A stretch of 64,000 bases of DNA. Origin: Desulfomonilaceae bacterium (GTDB taxonomy: Bacteria; Desulfobacterota; Desulfomonilia; Desulfomonilales; Desulfomonilaceae). Of this stretch, positions 7,771 to 16,743 are shown piece after piece (within the stretch, counting starts at the first letter, position 1; every line of letters begins with the position of its first letter). The notes beneath the pieces were generated by a model. The model had not been told where the DNA came from, ran no database searches, and was given only the letters and a program-made list of their open reading frames with translations. A program made the position numbers and the translations under genes. The stretch covers positions 1-64,000 of the forward strand of contig JBAZSD010000024.1 in NCBI GenBank assembly GCA_041662605.1. Direction: 5' to 3'.

Positions 7771-10700
7771 ATGCAAGACCAAGACAAAACCAGAGAGCAA
7801 CTCATTAAAGAATTAAGTGAGATGCGCCTTGCGATCGTTGAATCTAAGGCAAACGAGGCTAAACTCCTTGCCGACGTAACGACCTTGAGCCAGTCGGAAT
7901 CACATTATCGTGAGATAGTTGATCGGGCAAACGAAGCCATTTTAATAATTCAGGACGGACACATCAAATTTGCTAACCGTGCAACCCGAGAACTGACTGG
8001 ATATTCAAAGGCGGACCGATCAACCTTCGATGTCATTGCCTCGGTTGTTCATCCGGATGATCGAGAAATGGTCGCAAAATACCATTTGCGCCGACTACAA
8101 GGTGATAATACCCCATTTCATTATGATATTAGAATTGTCCTGAATGACGGAACAGTCAAATGGGTAACGATGCATACATCGCTACTCGTGTGGGAAGCAA
8201 AACCGGCGGGCCTTTGTCTTATGACCGATATCTCCGAGCGCAAGCGGGCTGAGGAGGAGTTGCAACGGTACCACGAGCATTTAGAAGATCGGGTGCATGA
8301 AATCACCCATGAATTAAGCGTATCGGCGACTCGACTCCAAGACTTGCTGTATACTACCAGCGACTGGGTATGGGAAATAAATGAAAAGTGGGAGTATATC
8401 TACGCTAGTCCAAGAGTAAGTGAGGTACTGGGTTACAGGACTGAAGAGGTTCTAGGTAAAACCCCTTTGGACTTTATGAGTCCGGAAGAGGCGGCTCGTA
8501 TTGGCGCAATTTTTAAAGCAATCGCCGACCGTCGAGAGCCTTTTTCCTTTTTAGAAAACACGAATCTACACAAAGACGGTCGAAGTGTCATTTTAGAAAC
8601 TAGCGGGGTTCCTATATTTGGCGTAGATGGAGAGTTCAAGGGCTACAGGGGAACTGACAGAGACATCACCGAGCGCAAACAGACGGAAGATGTTTTGCGG
8701 AAGGCTGAGGAGACATACCGCAATGTCTCGTCTATAACCTCGGACATAGCATATTCCTGCTGCAAATCAACGACTACGGCCTATTCTATTGACTGGATAA
8801 CGGGAGCGACGGAACGCATTACCGGCTATTCGGAGAATGAAATAAAGACTCTAGGATGTTGGGGGGCTTTAGTCGTCGATGACGATTTGCCCATTTTCGA
8901 CACACATGTGATCGGTGTCACTCCTGGAGGGATAGACTTCTGTCAAATGCGCTTGCGCCATAAGACCGGCGAGATCGTTTGGGTCCGCGCGTCAACCAAA
9001 TGTGTGTTCGATACGGGGTCTTCAGATAGTCTACGGTTATTCGGAGGAATAGAAGACATCACCGAGCGCAAGCGGGCGGAGGAAGCTGTTCAGCGAAGTG
9101 AGACCTTTCTTCAGCAGGTCGTGGAAAACATACCACACATGATTTTCGTCAAGGAAGCTGAGAATCTTCAATTTGTCCGATTCAACAAGGCTGGAGAGGA
9201 TCTGCTTGGATATTCCCGAAACGATTTGCTCGGCAAGAGCGACCACGACTTTTTCTCTTCGGATCAAGCCGACTTCTTCATTGCAAAAGACAGGGAAGTC
9301 CTGGCAAATGGACAGCTCTCGGAAATTCCTGAAGAAGAAATAAACACCAGGCTGAAAGGCAAACGGGTATTACACACAAAAAAGATTCCAATTCTGGACG
9401 CCAATGGGGCGCCACAATACTTGCTCGGAATTTCTGAGGATATTACTGAGCGAAGAAAATCGGAAAAGAAGAACCTAAGGCTGGCGGCAATCGTTGATTC
9501 TTCCGATGACGCAATCATCGGAAAGACCGTGGATGGAATTATCACGAGCTGGAACAAAGGGGCGGAAAAGATTTATGGTTTCAAGGAATACGAAGTACTT
9601 GGCAAACCAATATCAATTTTGGCTCCACATGATCATGCGGATGAGATTCAGGGCTTCCTTGAACAAATTAGGAGTGGAAAATCAGTGAAACGCCTTGAAA
9701 CTGTTCGCCGAAACAAGGATGGCGCCAATATTCCGGTATCCTTAACTATTTCTCCGATCATTGACAAGGATGGCGGCATAATTGGCGCATCAACAATAGC
9801 CCGTGACGTCTCTGATCGTATTAAGGCTGAACAACAAAGAGAGGTTCTTCAATCTCAACTTTTTCATTCCCAAAAAATGGAGGCGATTGGAACCCTCACC
9901 GGTGGCATCGCCCACGACTTCAACAACATACTTCAGGCGGTCATAGGCTATTCCGAACTCATGCTGCAACGGAACAAAGACGGAGAGAAGGACTCTTTTG
10001 ATCTGGAGAAAATATATGAGGCTGGAATACGGGGGGCCGAGCTTGTCAAAAACCTAATGACATTTACCAGAAAAACCGAGACTCAGTTCAAGCCTGTCGA
10101 TCTAGGCTATCAGGTCCAACAGGCTGTAAGTATGTTGGCAAGGACAATTCCCAAGATGATTGAAATTGAGACCACCCTGGCTCCAGAGCTTGCGAAAATC
10201 GATGCGGACCCTTCCCAGATAGATCAGATTCTGATGAACCTGGCCGTCAACGCCAGGGACGCCATGCGTGATCGAGGGAAACTCTCAATTCAAACCTCAA
10301 ATGTAGTCTTGGATGACACGTATTGCAAAACGCATGTTGCGGTTAACCCCGGCGCTTATGTCCTTCTGACTGTTTCAGATACCGGTCATGGTATGGATAA
10401 GGAAACACTAGGTCACATTTTCGAGCCCTTCTTCACGACGAAGGAAATAGGAAAAGGGACCGGCTTGGGTCTGGCTACGGTGTATGGCATCGTCAAGCGG
10501 CATAACGGCTTTATTGACTGCCAAAGCCAACCTGGCCAGGGAACAACATTCAAGATATATCTCCCGGTAGACCAGAGAACAGAACAAGTTTCCCAGGATA
10601 CGTGCGAGACGACGGCGCCCAAAGGGGGAACTGAGACCATCCTGTTGGCGGATGACGAGGAGTCTGTGAGACTTATCACTAAGAGGATTCTTGATAAAAT

Positions 10701-11001
10701 GGGTTACAAAGTGATCTCCGCTTGCGACGGACTGGAAGCGTTGGAATTGTATAAGCGGGAATCTGGAAACATATCTCTGGTTATTCTGGATCTTGTCATG
10801 CCCAAAATGGGTGGCCAGAAATGTCTGGAGGAGATCCTTAAGGTTAATCCAACATCGAAAGTCCTAATAGCTACCGGTGTTTCCAAGGCGGACGAACAAG
10901 CGGGCCGGGTGGTTGTTTCAGGAGCCATGGGAATTATACATAAGCCCTTTGACAAAAATGACCTTTCTAGAGTGGTCCGTGACACCCTGGATAGGGATTG
11001 A
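7771..11001 (+). CDS. cytoplasmic PAS hybrid histidine kinase
   Basis: 1076 residues, ATG with GGAG 8 nt upstream. Begins MQDQDKTREQLIKEL, a coiled leader shared with the broken gene at 2456. No membrane helix. About five PAS domains follow (roughly 45-160, 190-305, 310-435, 440-555, 560-680), then HisKA with GGIAHDFNNILQ near 700, HATPase with DTGHGMDK and GKGTGLGLATVYG, and a terminal receiver with LVILDLVMPKMGG. Its HisKA-HATPase-REC part closely resembles that of the 2469-6110 kinase, pointing to paralogy. It should sense intracellular redox state or small ligands; the final output partner is not encoded next to it. Confidence 0.92.
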   Translation: MQDQDKTREQLIKELSEMRLAIVESKANEAKLLADVTTLSQSESHYREIVDRANEAILIIQDGHIKFANRATRELTGYSKADRSTFDVIASVVHPDDREMVAKYHLRRLQGDNTPFHYDIRIVLNDGTVKWVTMHTSLLVWEAKPAGLCLMTDISERKRAEEELQRYHEHLEDRVHEITHELSVSATRLQDLLYTTSDWVWEINEKWEYIYASPRVSEVLGYRTEEVLGKTPLDFMSPEEAARIGAIFKAIADRREPFSFLENTNLHKDGRSVILETSGVPIFGVDGEFKGYRGTDRDITERKQTEDVLRKAEETYRNVSSITSDIAYSCCKSTTTAYSIDWITGATERITGYSENEIKTLGCWGALVVDDDLPIFDTHVIGVTPGGIDFCQMRLRHKTGEIVWVRASTKCVFDTGSSDSLRLFGGIEDITERKRAEEAVQRSETFLQQVVENIPHMIFVKEAENLQFVRFNKAGEDLLGYSRNDLLGKSDHDFFSSDQADFFIAKDREVLANGQLSEIPEEEINTRLKGKRVLHTKKIPILDANGAPQYLLGISEDITERRKSEKKNLRLAAIVDSSDDAIIGKTVDGIITSWNKGAEKIYGFKEYEVLGKPISILAPHDHADEIQGFLEQIRSGKSVKRLETVRRNKDGANIPVSLTISPIIDKDGGIIGASTIARDVSDRIKAEQQREVLQSQLFHSQKMEAIGTLTGGIAHDFNNILQAVIGYSELMLQRNKDGEKDSFDLEKIYEAGIRGAELVKNLMTFTRKTETQFKPVDLGYQVQQAVSMLARTIPKMIEIETTLAPELAKIDADPSQIDQILMNLAVNARDAMRDRGKLSIQTSNVVLDDTYCKTHVAVNPGAYVLLTVSDTGHGMDKETLGHIFEPFFTTKEIGKGTGLGLATVYGIVKRHNGFIDCQSQPGQGTTFKIYLPVDQRTEQVSQDTCETTAPKGGTETILLADDEESVRLITKRILDKMGYKVISACDGLEALELYKRESGNISLVILDLVMPKMGGQKCLEEILKVNPTSKVLIATGVSKADEQAGRVVVSGAMGIIHKPFDKNDLSRVVRDTLDRD

Positions 11002-11013
11002 CAGGGTACCCAC

Positions 11014-11181
11014 ATGCAAGGCCAGGATAGAATCAAAGAAAAGCTTACCGACGAATCGGCTGAATTGCGCTCTCAATTATTGACCAAAAAAAAACCAACT
11101 GAAACTGCAGTTGGCGTAGGATGGGAAGATTATTTTCTTGTCCAAGAACTAATGCAACTGCCGGGCCAAAGTTTAATTTAA
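11014..11181 (+). pseudogene. truncated PAS-protein leader
   Basis: ATG at 11014, 12 bp after the kinase stop, opens a 55-codon frame beginning MQGQDRIKEKLTDE, the same type of leader as at 2456 and 7771, and ending at TAA 11179-11181. A run of nine A residues (ACCAAAAAAAAACC) lies in the middle and could be a frameshift scar. No PAS domain follows. Best read as the stump of a deleted sensor gene; a real short peptide cannot be excluded. Confidence 0.5.
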
Positions 11182-11553
11182 ACTGAAAATATCGCGTATC
11201 GGGGTTAATATCAATGTGTTACCAAGGCTCCCGTCATCGATTGCATATTCGATTAGTAGGTCTGAATTAAGGGATTTGTTCAAAAATTTATACATAAAAA
11301 CGCCTCCAAACCACAAGACATTACAATTACTGGACTTTTTTTGTATTAAAAACCGGCGGCTTCTGCCGAAAATTTGAACACGGGGGTATTTATTTTACGC
11401 CTCTTTTGGCTAATGATTGAGTCAGGCGTTTTTTCTTGCTTGTTGTTATTTTGATTCGCTTTCAAATTTGTCCAACTGGAGCTGAAACATTCTAAACGGT
11501 CTACTTGTCTACCTGACTTTAGACTTAATTTGTCGTTCAAGAAAGGAGATCTC
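11182..11553. other. non-coding gap before PRC-barrel gene
   Basis: AT-rich. Contains a short hairpin at 11353-11369 and a weak terminator-like hairpin, ACGCCT (11397-11402) with AGGCGT (11424-11429) followed by a T run. The promoter of the next gene should lie in the last 100 bp; no clear hexamers found. Confidence 0.4.
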
Positions 11554-12012
11554 ATGAAGAAACTGCTTTTGATAGGCTTGGGGCTGGTGATGCTCATGGC
11601 CTCTTTTGGTTTTGCCGCGGACGAACCTGCAAAGGCCCCTGCCCCTGCGTCGGTCACTGCTCCTGCAGCAGCCCCTGCGCCTCCTGTGGCCGGTTCGGAG
11701 ACCGTAGTTTTAGGCGTAACGGTTACAGAGTTAACAAATGTGGTCAACGGTTGGAGCGTCAAGAAAAAAGTCATAGGTAAGCGAGTCTACAACGATAAGA
11801 AGGAGAAAGTCGGTACGGTAGAAGATATTATCATCGCTCCCGATAAGGTCGTTACCTATGCAATAATCGGGGTTGGAGGATTCCTGGGCGTGGACAAGCA
11901 TGACGTCGCCATTCCGATCAAGCAATTTAAAGTGGTAGATGGAAAGTTTACATTACCTGGCGCAACAAAAGACGCCATCAAAAAAATGCCCGCCTTCAAG
12001 TATGCAAAATAG
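11554..12012 (+). CDS. exported PRC-barrel domain protein
   Basis: 152 residues. Start at ATG 11554 chosen for the AAGGAG box 5 nt upstream and because MKKLLLIGLGLVMLMAS begins a clean signal peptide ending near GFAA. A Pro/Ala-rich linker (about 25-50) leads to a PRC-barrel fold: VIGKRVYNDKKEKVGTVEDI and a following VGGFLGVDKHDVAIP. PRC-barrel proteins of this exported type are small and of unclear role, often linked to stress or surface association. Monocistronic. Confidence 0.85.
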   Translation: MKKLLLIGLGLVMLMASFGFAADEPAKAPAPASVTAPAAAPAPPVAGSETVVLGVTVTELTNVVNGWSVKKKVIGKRVYNDKKEKVGTVEDIIIAPDKVVTYAIIGVGGFLGVDKHDVAIPIKQFKVVDGKFTLPGATKDAIKKMPAFKYAK

Positions 12013-12135
12013 TAATAATCTTCATACGTGGACACAACCTGTTTTTCGAGAGCGGTTCCATCGTGGAATTATTTAATTGACTGAATAGACTACTAATTGT
12101 CATAATGAATGCTGTTAAGTATTCATGACACCCTT

Positions 12136-12297
12136 CAGAATCCGCCTTGTATAATCGTACGAGAGCGGATTTATTTTGGATGTTTTGTAATACCCGCTTA
12201 TCGGAAGGCATATCTCACCGGCTGACCAAAGCCACTGTCCTGAAGACTTATGCCTTCCTTCATTTATACCCTTGTTTCTCCTTCCCTTTTTCGCTCA
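12136..12297 (+). ncRNA. structured repeat family 1, copy 1
   Basis: Stem 1: TCCGCCTTGTA (from 12141) pairs with TACGAGAGCGGA (ending 12169). Stem 2: GAAGGCATA (12204-12212) pairs with TATGCCTTC (12249-12257), with GGCT and AGCC pairing inside. A pyrimidine-rich tail follows. The same layout recurs at 28823 and 29324 with compensating changes. Hexamers TTGTCA (12097-12102) and TATTCA (12120-12125), 17 nt apart, could start transcription near 12132. Whether it is a leader of the gene at 12312 or a free small RNA is open. Confidence 0.55.
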
Positions 12298-12311
12298 TGT
12301 AGTATCTGGGA

Positions 12312-12653
12312 GTGGATGACGAGCCAAATTATATCTTGAATATTGTGACAGACCACATTCCGGAGAGGATAATGCTCAGAACTGACGACGACACCATAGA
12401 ATCATACTTGGCAAAAATCGAAGCCCAGGTTCGTCAAGACCATCCCGTTTGGGATAAAGAAAGACAATGGAAAATAGAGGTATCGAGCAAGATACCGATG
12501 CTAAAGAAAGAAGCAATTGACTACGATGAGAAGATAATTCGTATTGATAAGGGGATTCTTAGAAAAGCCTTAAATGGAGACGAATCTACCGAGATCAGAA
12601 TATTAGCCCATTGTTCCGCTTATGCTTCTGGTTTTAAGATCACGTATAAATAA
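12312..12653 (+). CDS. hypothetical protein, 113 residues
   Basis: Not recognised. GTG start; an in-frame TAG just upstream rules out a longer form, and no strong ribosome site is seen. The sequence is charged and soluble, with no signal peptide or helix. It follows structured repeat copy 1 directly, as the STAS gene at 29495 follows copy 3. Composition looks coding but the call rests mainly on length. Confidence 0.5.
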   Translation: MDDEPNYILNIVTDHIPERIMLRTDDDTIESYLAKIEAQVRQDHPVWDKERQWKIEVSSKIPMLKKEAIDYDEKIIRIDKGILRKALNGDESTEIRILAHCSAYASGFKITYK

Positions 12654-12870
12654 GTTTCGGATGGTTCGAGCAAATCCCTAATCGTCAATAAACGCCGAGA
12701 TAATCCGATACATCCTGGACTGGCTTGCTCAACTTTGACATTACTTTTTCCATCTAAAACCTCATGTTTCATCATGAATTACCAATTTCGTCCCTTTTTG
12801 TTGATATTTCTTGAGTTAACGTTTAGTTTTCTTTACTTCTGCCTGAGTCTTTCGTCGGAGGGCAAACCAA

Positions 12871-13158
12871 ATGACAAACCACAGCGATCTTCCTAGACAA
12901 ATAGTCGTCACACCAACAAAAAGTGTCGGAATATCCATTATATTGACCGTTCTATTTGGACCTCTTGGGATGTTCTATTCAACCATCCCGGGAGCGATCA
13001 TAATGCTCATAGTGTCCGGTATAGTGGGTCTAGTGACGCTGGGATACGGACTCATCATTACGCACCCCATCTGTGTAATTTGGGGAGCCCTTGCAACGCA
13101 TTCATATAATAAAAAACTGCTTGAAGGTTTGAGGTTGTCTTCAGGGATGTATGTTTAG
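12871..13158 (+). CDS. small two-helix membrane protein
   Basis: 95 residues with GGAGG upstream of ATG. Two long hydrophobic stretches (about 20-37 and 40-75) including LTVLFGPLGMFYST, a pattern common in small uncharacterised bacterial inner-membrane proteins. No catalytic motif. Monocistronic; function unknown. Confidence 0.65.
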   Translation: MTNHSDLPRQIVVTPTKSVGISIILTVLFGPLGMFYSTIPGAIIMLIVSGIVGLVTLGYGLIITHPICVIWGALATHSYNKKLLEGLRLSSGMYV

Positions 13159-13379
13159 GGACTTTTCTCTCAAGCTGGTTCAACTCTAACCGAAACATTA
13201 TACTTTAACTTACTTCCAGTATATTTGAGAGGACCCATAATTACAACAAATTGATCCAATATCTTCCGTGATAATTACAAAAATCATTTTAATTCATATT
13301 TCTAATGAAGCCCATTAAATGCTATTACAAAAATACTGAGTCGCTCTAAATCATCGGTTTCGTCAAATGGAGAGAAAAA

Positions 13380-13964
13380 ATGCCCAGGAAACCAAAAGAT
13401 GGATCAGTTGCTCCGGTAGGCCCAAGCAATCTCATTTATCAGATGAAGGTCACACTTAAAGGGGTTAAACCACCAATATGGAGAAGAGTTCAGGTCAGAA
13501 GTGACATCACTCTCAAGATTCTTCACAGTACGATACAACTGGTTATGGGTTGGCACGATGCGCATCTCCATGCGTTCAACATCAAGGGAGAGTCATACGG
13601 AGACCCTGAGGACGAATTTGGGTCGGATGAAAAGAAATTCCGTTTGAACAGATTGAACCTGGAAGAGAAAGACAAGTTTATCTATGAGTATGATTTTGGG
13701 GATGACTGGGTACACGAGATTCTGCTAGAGAAGATTTTGCCTGTTGACGAAAAGATTCAATATCCGATTTGTCTTAAAGGCAAGCGTTCCTGCCCACTTG
13801 AGGATAGCGGAGGTCCATGGGGGTATATGGACCTCCTGGACATTATCAGTGATCCTGATCACCCCGAGCACGAGGAAAGTATAGAATGGGTACCAGAGGA
13901 TTTTGACTCGGAGATGTTTGACGCTGAGGAAATAAACCGGAGACTGAAAGCAATCCGCCGGTAA
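13380..13964 (+). CDS. pRiA4b ORF-3 family protein
   Basis: 194 residues, GGAGAG box before ATG. The family signature is clear: YQMKVTLKGVKPPIWRRVQV near 20-39, then LHSTIQLVMGWHDAHLHAF, YEYDFGDDWVHEI, and a Cys/Gly stretch CPLEDSGGPWGY. Proteins of this family (also named IS1096 TnpR-like) are widespread, soluble and without established biochemistry; the plasmid-derived name does not prove a transposon link here, as no IS ends flank it. Confidence 0.85.
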   Translation: MPRKPKDGSVAPVGPSNLIYQMKVTLKGVKPPIWRRVQVRSDITLKILHSTIQLVMGWHDAHLHAFNIKGESYGDPEDEFGSDEKKFRLNRLNLEEKDKFIYEYDFGDDWVHEILLEKILPVDEKIQYPICLKGKRSCPLEDSGGPWGYMDLLDIISDPDHPEHEESIEWVPEDFDSEMFDAEEINRRLKAIRR

Positions 13965-14125
13965 TTGTTATGATGCGCGGTGGGGCAAAACATTGAACAA
14001 CCAGGTTCTTACGCATTTTCTTGTCTCCAGCAAGGCCCATCAGCCAAACATGATTGATGATATTTTTTCGATAGCGATCGAATCAGGCGCCAGACACGGT
14101 CGTTACGAAACACCTCAAAACATTA

Positions 14126-16156
14126 TCAAGCCTCTTTCAAGCCCTTGGCTTCAATAGGTAGCCGACGAATGCGCTTACCTGTGAGAGCAAATATGGCGTT
14201 AGCCACAGCCGCTGCGATTGGCGGCGTTGCCGGCTCTCCAACTCCGGTCGGATCTTCCTGGCTCGACACGATGTAAACTTCGACTTTCGGAGTTTTGTTC
14301 ATGGCCAACACCTTATAATTATTAAAATTGCTTTGCTGCACCCGGCCGTCTTTCAACGTGATTGCGCCATAAAGCGCGGCAGAGAGCCCGTAGACTATTC
14401 CACTTTGCATTTGCGCCTCTACAGTGTTCGGATTTATTACCCTCCCACAGTCAATTGCGCACACCACCCTGTGGACATGCGGTTCTCCTGATGAGCTTAC
14501 AGAGACCTCCACCACCTGGGCGACGAAGCTGCTAAAAGACTTGTGTAGAGCGATGCCCCGACCATGGCCTTCGGGAAGCGCGGTTCCCCACCCGGCTTTT
14601 TGCGCGGCCAGTTCCAAAACAGCTCGATGCCGGGGCTGATTAGCGAGAAGATTGCGTCGGAATTCATAAGGGTCCCTGCCTGCCGCATGCGCCAGTTCGT
14701 CCATGAAACTCTCGACTACAAAAGCAGTGTGGGAATGGCCGACTGGGCGCCACCACTGGACCGGCACGCCTATTTTAGTAGTGTGCAGGTCAACGACAAT
14801 ATTAGGGATCTCGTACGGAATGTCTTTCGCCCCTTCAACCGAAGTTTCATCGATTCCGTCGGAGGAAACCATGCCTGCTTCAAAAGGCGTTCCTGTCATG
14901 ATGGACTGGCCTACAATAGTGTGACGCCAGCCGACGATGTTTCCATCGGAATCGATCCCGCCGGAGATTCGGTCGTACCACATCGGGCGGTACCATCCCC
15001 CTGTCGTGTCGTCTTCCCTGGTCCAGACTACTTTGACCGGGGCCTTAATCGCCTTTGCCACCTGCACTGCCATCACGACGAAATCCGATTGCGGATTGCC
15101 TCTTCGTCCGAATGCGCCGCCGAGAAGTGTAGTGTGAATTTTCACCTTGTCGGGATCCAGACCCGCGACCTGAGCCGCCGCGATTTGGTGCAGAGTCTGG
15201 GCCTGAGTTCCTGTCCAGATCTCGCAACTGTCGGCACGCAGATCTACAACACAGTTCAGGGGCTCCATTGACGCATGGGCCAGGTACGGGACTTCATATG
15301 CGCCAGTCAACACCTTGGCGGCCTTCTGGAGCGCCTGTTGAGGATCTCCGTCCTTCCTCGCCACTATCCCCGTCGTTTTGCTCAGCTCTGCGTACTGTTC
15401 CCGCATGCCATCTGTGGAAAGCGTCGCGTTGTCCCCATGATCCCAGACGATCTCGAGCGCGTCCCGCCCAACCTTGGCTGCCCAAAAGCCACTCGCGACA
15501 ACAGCGACTCCCGATGGAACCTGTACCACGTCCTTGACGCCGGGAACGGCTTTTGCCTTGTCGGCGTTGAAGCTCAACACTTTTCCGCCGAACACCGGGG
15601 GTCGCGAGACAACAGCGACAAGCATACCGGGGATATTTACATCTATGCCGAACACTCCCTTTCCGTTGGTCTTTTCAGGGGTATCCAGCCGTTTTACCGG
15701 CTTACCGATAATCTTGAATTCAGATGGGTCCTTAAGTTGAACATCTTTGGGCTCGGCCATTGTAGCGGCCTTGTCGGCAAGTTGGCCGTAGGTGAGATGT
15801 TTCCCGCTGGAATGGATCACCCTGCCATTCCGGGCTCGACAGCTTTCTTTGTCTACCTTCCACGTGTCGGCCGCCGCTGCAATGAGCATTTCACGAACGG
15901 TAGCCCCGACCTTGCGTAATCGTTCCCACTCGCTTAACACACTCGTGCTGCCGCCAGTCCCCTGAACTCCCCATTGGGTGTGATTGTAGGATGGATCAAC
16001 GGGAGCGGGTTCAACTACAACCTTGCTCCAGTCGCACTCGAGTTCTTCCGCCACCAGCATAGGCAAGGAGGTGTATACCCCTTGTCCCATTTCCGAATGG
16101 TTGACGATGATCGTAACCGTCTCATCAGAGCCGATGCGAACGAATGGGTTCAGCAT
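14126..16156 (-). CDS. molybdopterin-binding aldehyde/isoquinoline oxidoreductase subunit (IorB type), lacking export leader
   Basis: 676 residues; ATG 16156 has CTGGAGG upstream. Xanthine-oxidase family: MGQGVYTSLPML, GGAFGRRGNPQSD (molybdopterin dinucleotide binding) and VGEPATPP with the catalytic Glu near the end. It should pair with the 2Fe-2S subunit encoded 34 bp upstream to hydroxylate or oxidise an N-heterocycle or aldehyde. Typical IorB proteins are longer and start with a twin-arginine leader; this one begins at the mature part, and the 34 bp upstream are too short to hold the leader. The enzyme is therefore probably cytoplasmic, or the gene is amino-terminally trimmed. Confidence 0.85.
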   Translation of the reverse strand: MLNPFVRIGSDETVTIIVNHSEMGQGVYTSLPMLVAEELECDWSKVVVEPAPVDPSYNHTQWGVQGTGGSTSVLSEWERLRKVGATVREMLIAAAADTWKVDKESCRARNGRVIHSSGKHLTYGQLADKAATMAEPKDVQLKDPSEFKIIGKPVKRLDTPEKTNGKGVFGIDVNIPGMLVAVVSRPPVFGGKVLSFNADKAKAVPGVKDVVQVPSGVAVVASGFWAAKVGRDALEIVWDHGDNATLSTDGMREQYAELSKTTGIVARKDGDPQQALQKAAKVLTGAYEVPYLAHASMEPLNCVVDLRADSCEIWTGTQAQTLHQIAAAQVAGLDPDKVKIHTTLLGGAFGRRGNPQSDFVVMAVQVAKAIKAPVKVVWTREDDTTGGWYRPMWYDRISGGIDSDGNIVGWRHTIVGQSIMTGTPFEAGMVSSDGIDETSVEGAKDIPYEIPNIVVDLHTTKIGVPVQWWRPVGHSHTAFVVESFMDELAHAAGRDPYEFRRNLLANQPRHRAVLELAAQKAGWGTALPEGHGRGIALHKSFSSFVAQVVEVSVSSSGEPHVHRVVCAIDCGRVINPNTVEAQMQSGIVYGLSAALYGAITLKDGRVQQSNFNNYKVLAMNKTPKVEVYIVSSQEDPTGVGEPATPPIAAAVANAIFALTGKRIRRLPIEAKGLKEA

Positions 16157-16190
16157 GGAATTTCCTCCAGAGGTTTCATAATGATCTCGA

Positions 16191-16697
16191 TCATTTTTTC
16201 AGCTCTCCTTCAGTCGTCATCGCCGACGCTCTGTGAATGGCGCTACGGATGCGCTGATAGGTTCCGCACCGACAAATGTTGTTGGACATGGCCACGTCTA
16301 TGTCCTCGTCCGATGGCGCTGGATTCTCCGCTAAAAGGGCAGCGGCGGTCATTATCTGGCCGGAATGGCAGTATCCGCACTGCGGGACATCCTCCTCGAT
16401 CCACGCCTTCTGAACCGGGTGATTCCCGTCCGCGGAAAGCCCCTCGATCGTCGTGATCTCCTTTTCCACTACATCCGAAACATGAGTTCGGCAGGACCGC
16501 ACCGCCTTGCCATCCACATGCACGGTACAGGCGCCGCAGACCGATATGCCGCAACCGTACTTTGTTCCGGTGAGACCAATCTCATCCCGAATTACCCACA
16601 AAAGCGGGGTATCGGGCGGGACGGCGACCGTGTACTCTTTGCGGTTAACATTCAGTTTCACCTTCAGAAAATTCCGCCCATCAGTTTTCTCCGCCAT
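16191..16697 (-). CDS. 2Fe-2S subunit of xanthine-oxidase-type oxidoreductase (IorA type)
   Basis: 168 residues from ATG 16697, chosen for the AAGGAGG box; an upstream ATG in frame lacks one. Two [2Fe-2S] sites: plant-type ferredoxin GCGISVCGACTV with a later Cys in AVRSCRTH, and the helical-bundle site QCGYCHSGQI with ICRCGTYQRI. It carries electrons from the molybdenum centre of the next gene to an acceptor, often a cytochrome or quinone. Third last in a compact operon; IorB follows after 34 bp. Confidence 0.92.
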   Translation of the reverse strand: MAEKTDGRNFLKVKLNVNRKEYTVAVPPDTPLLWVIRDEIGLTGTKYGCGISVCGACTVHVDGKAVRSCRTHVSDVVEKEITTIEGLSADGNHPVQKAWIEEDVPQCGYCHSGQIMTAAALLAENPAPSDEDIDVAMSNNICRCGTYQRIRSAIHRASAMTTEGELKK

Positions 16698-16743
16698 GGA
16701 TTCCGCCTCCTTGATAGTTGATTCATAATAATGACGCTGGAAA

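Noticed and set aside
12225..12240. GCCACTG resembling the B12 box, suggesting a cobalamin riboswitch in structured copy 1
   Set aside because: The word is not kept in copies 2 and 3 (GCCGGTG, GCCAGTG), lies in a stem of the repeat, and the other cobalamin riboswitch parts are absent.
13380..13964. Reading the pRiA4b ORF-3 protein as a transposon-encoded gene because of its IS1096 TnpR-like name
   Set aside because: No transposase, inverted repeats or target duplication flank it; the family is common in chromosomes outside transposons.
14564..15919. Long plus-strand open frames (235 and 214 codons) opposite the IorB gene
   Set aside because: They are antisense shadows of a GC-rich coding sequence with clear family motifs on the other strand and have no ribosome sites or recognisable domains.
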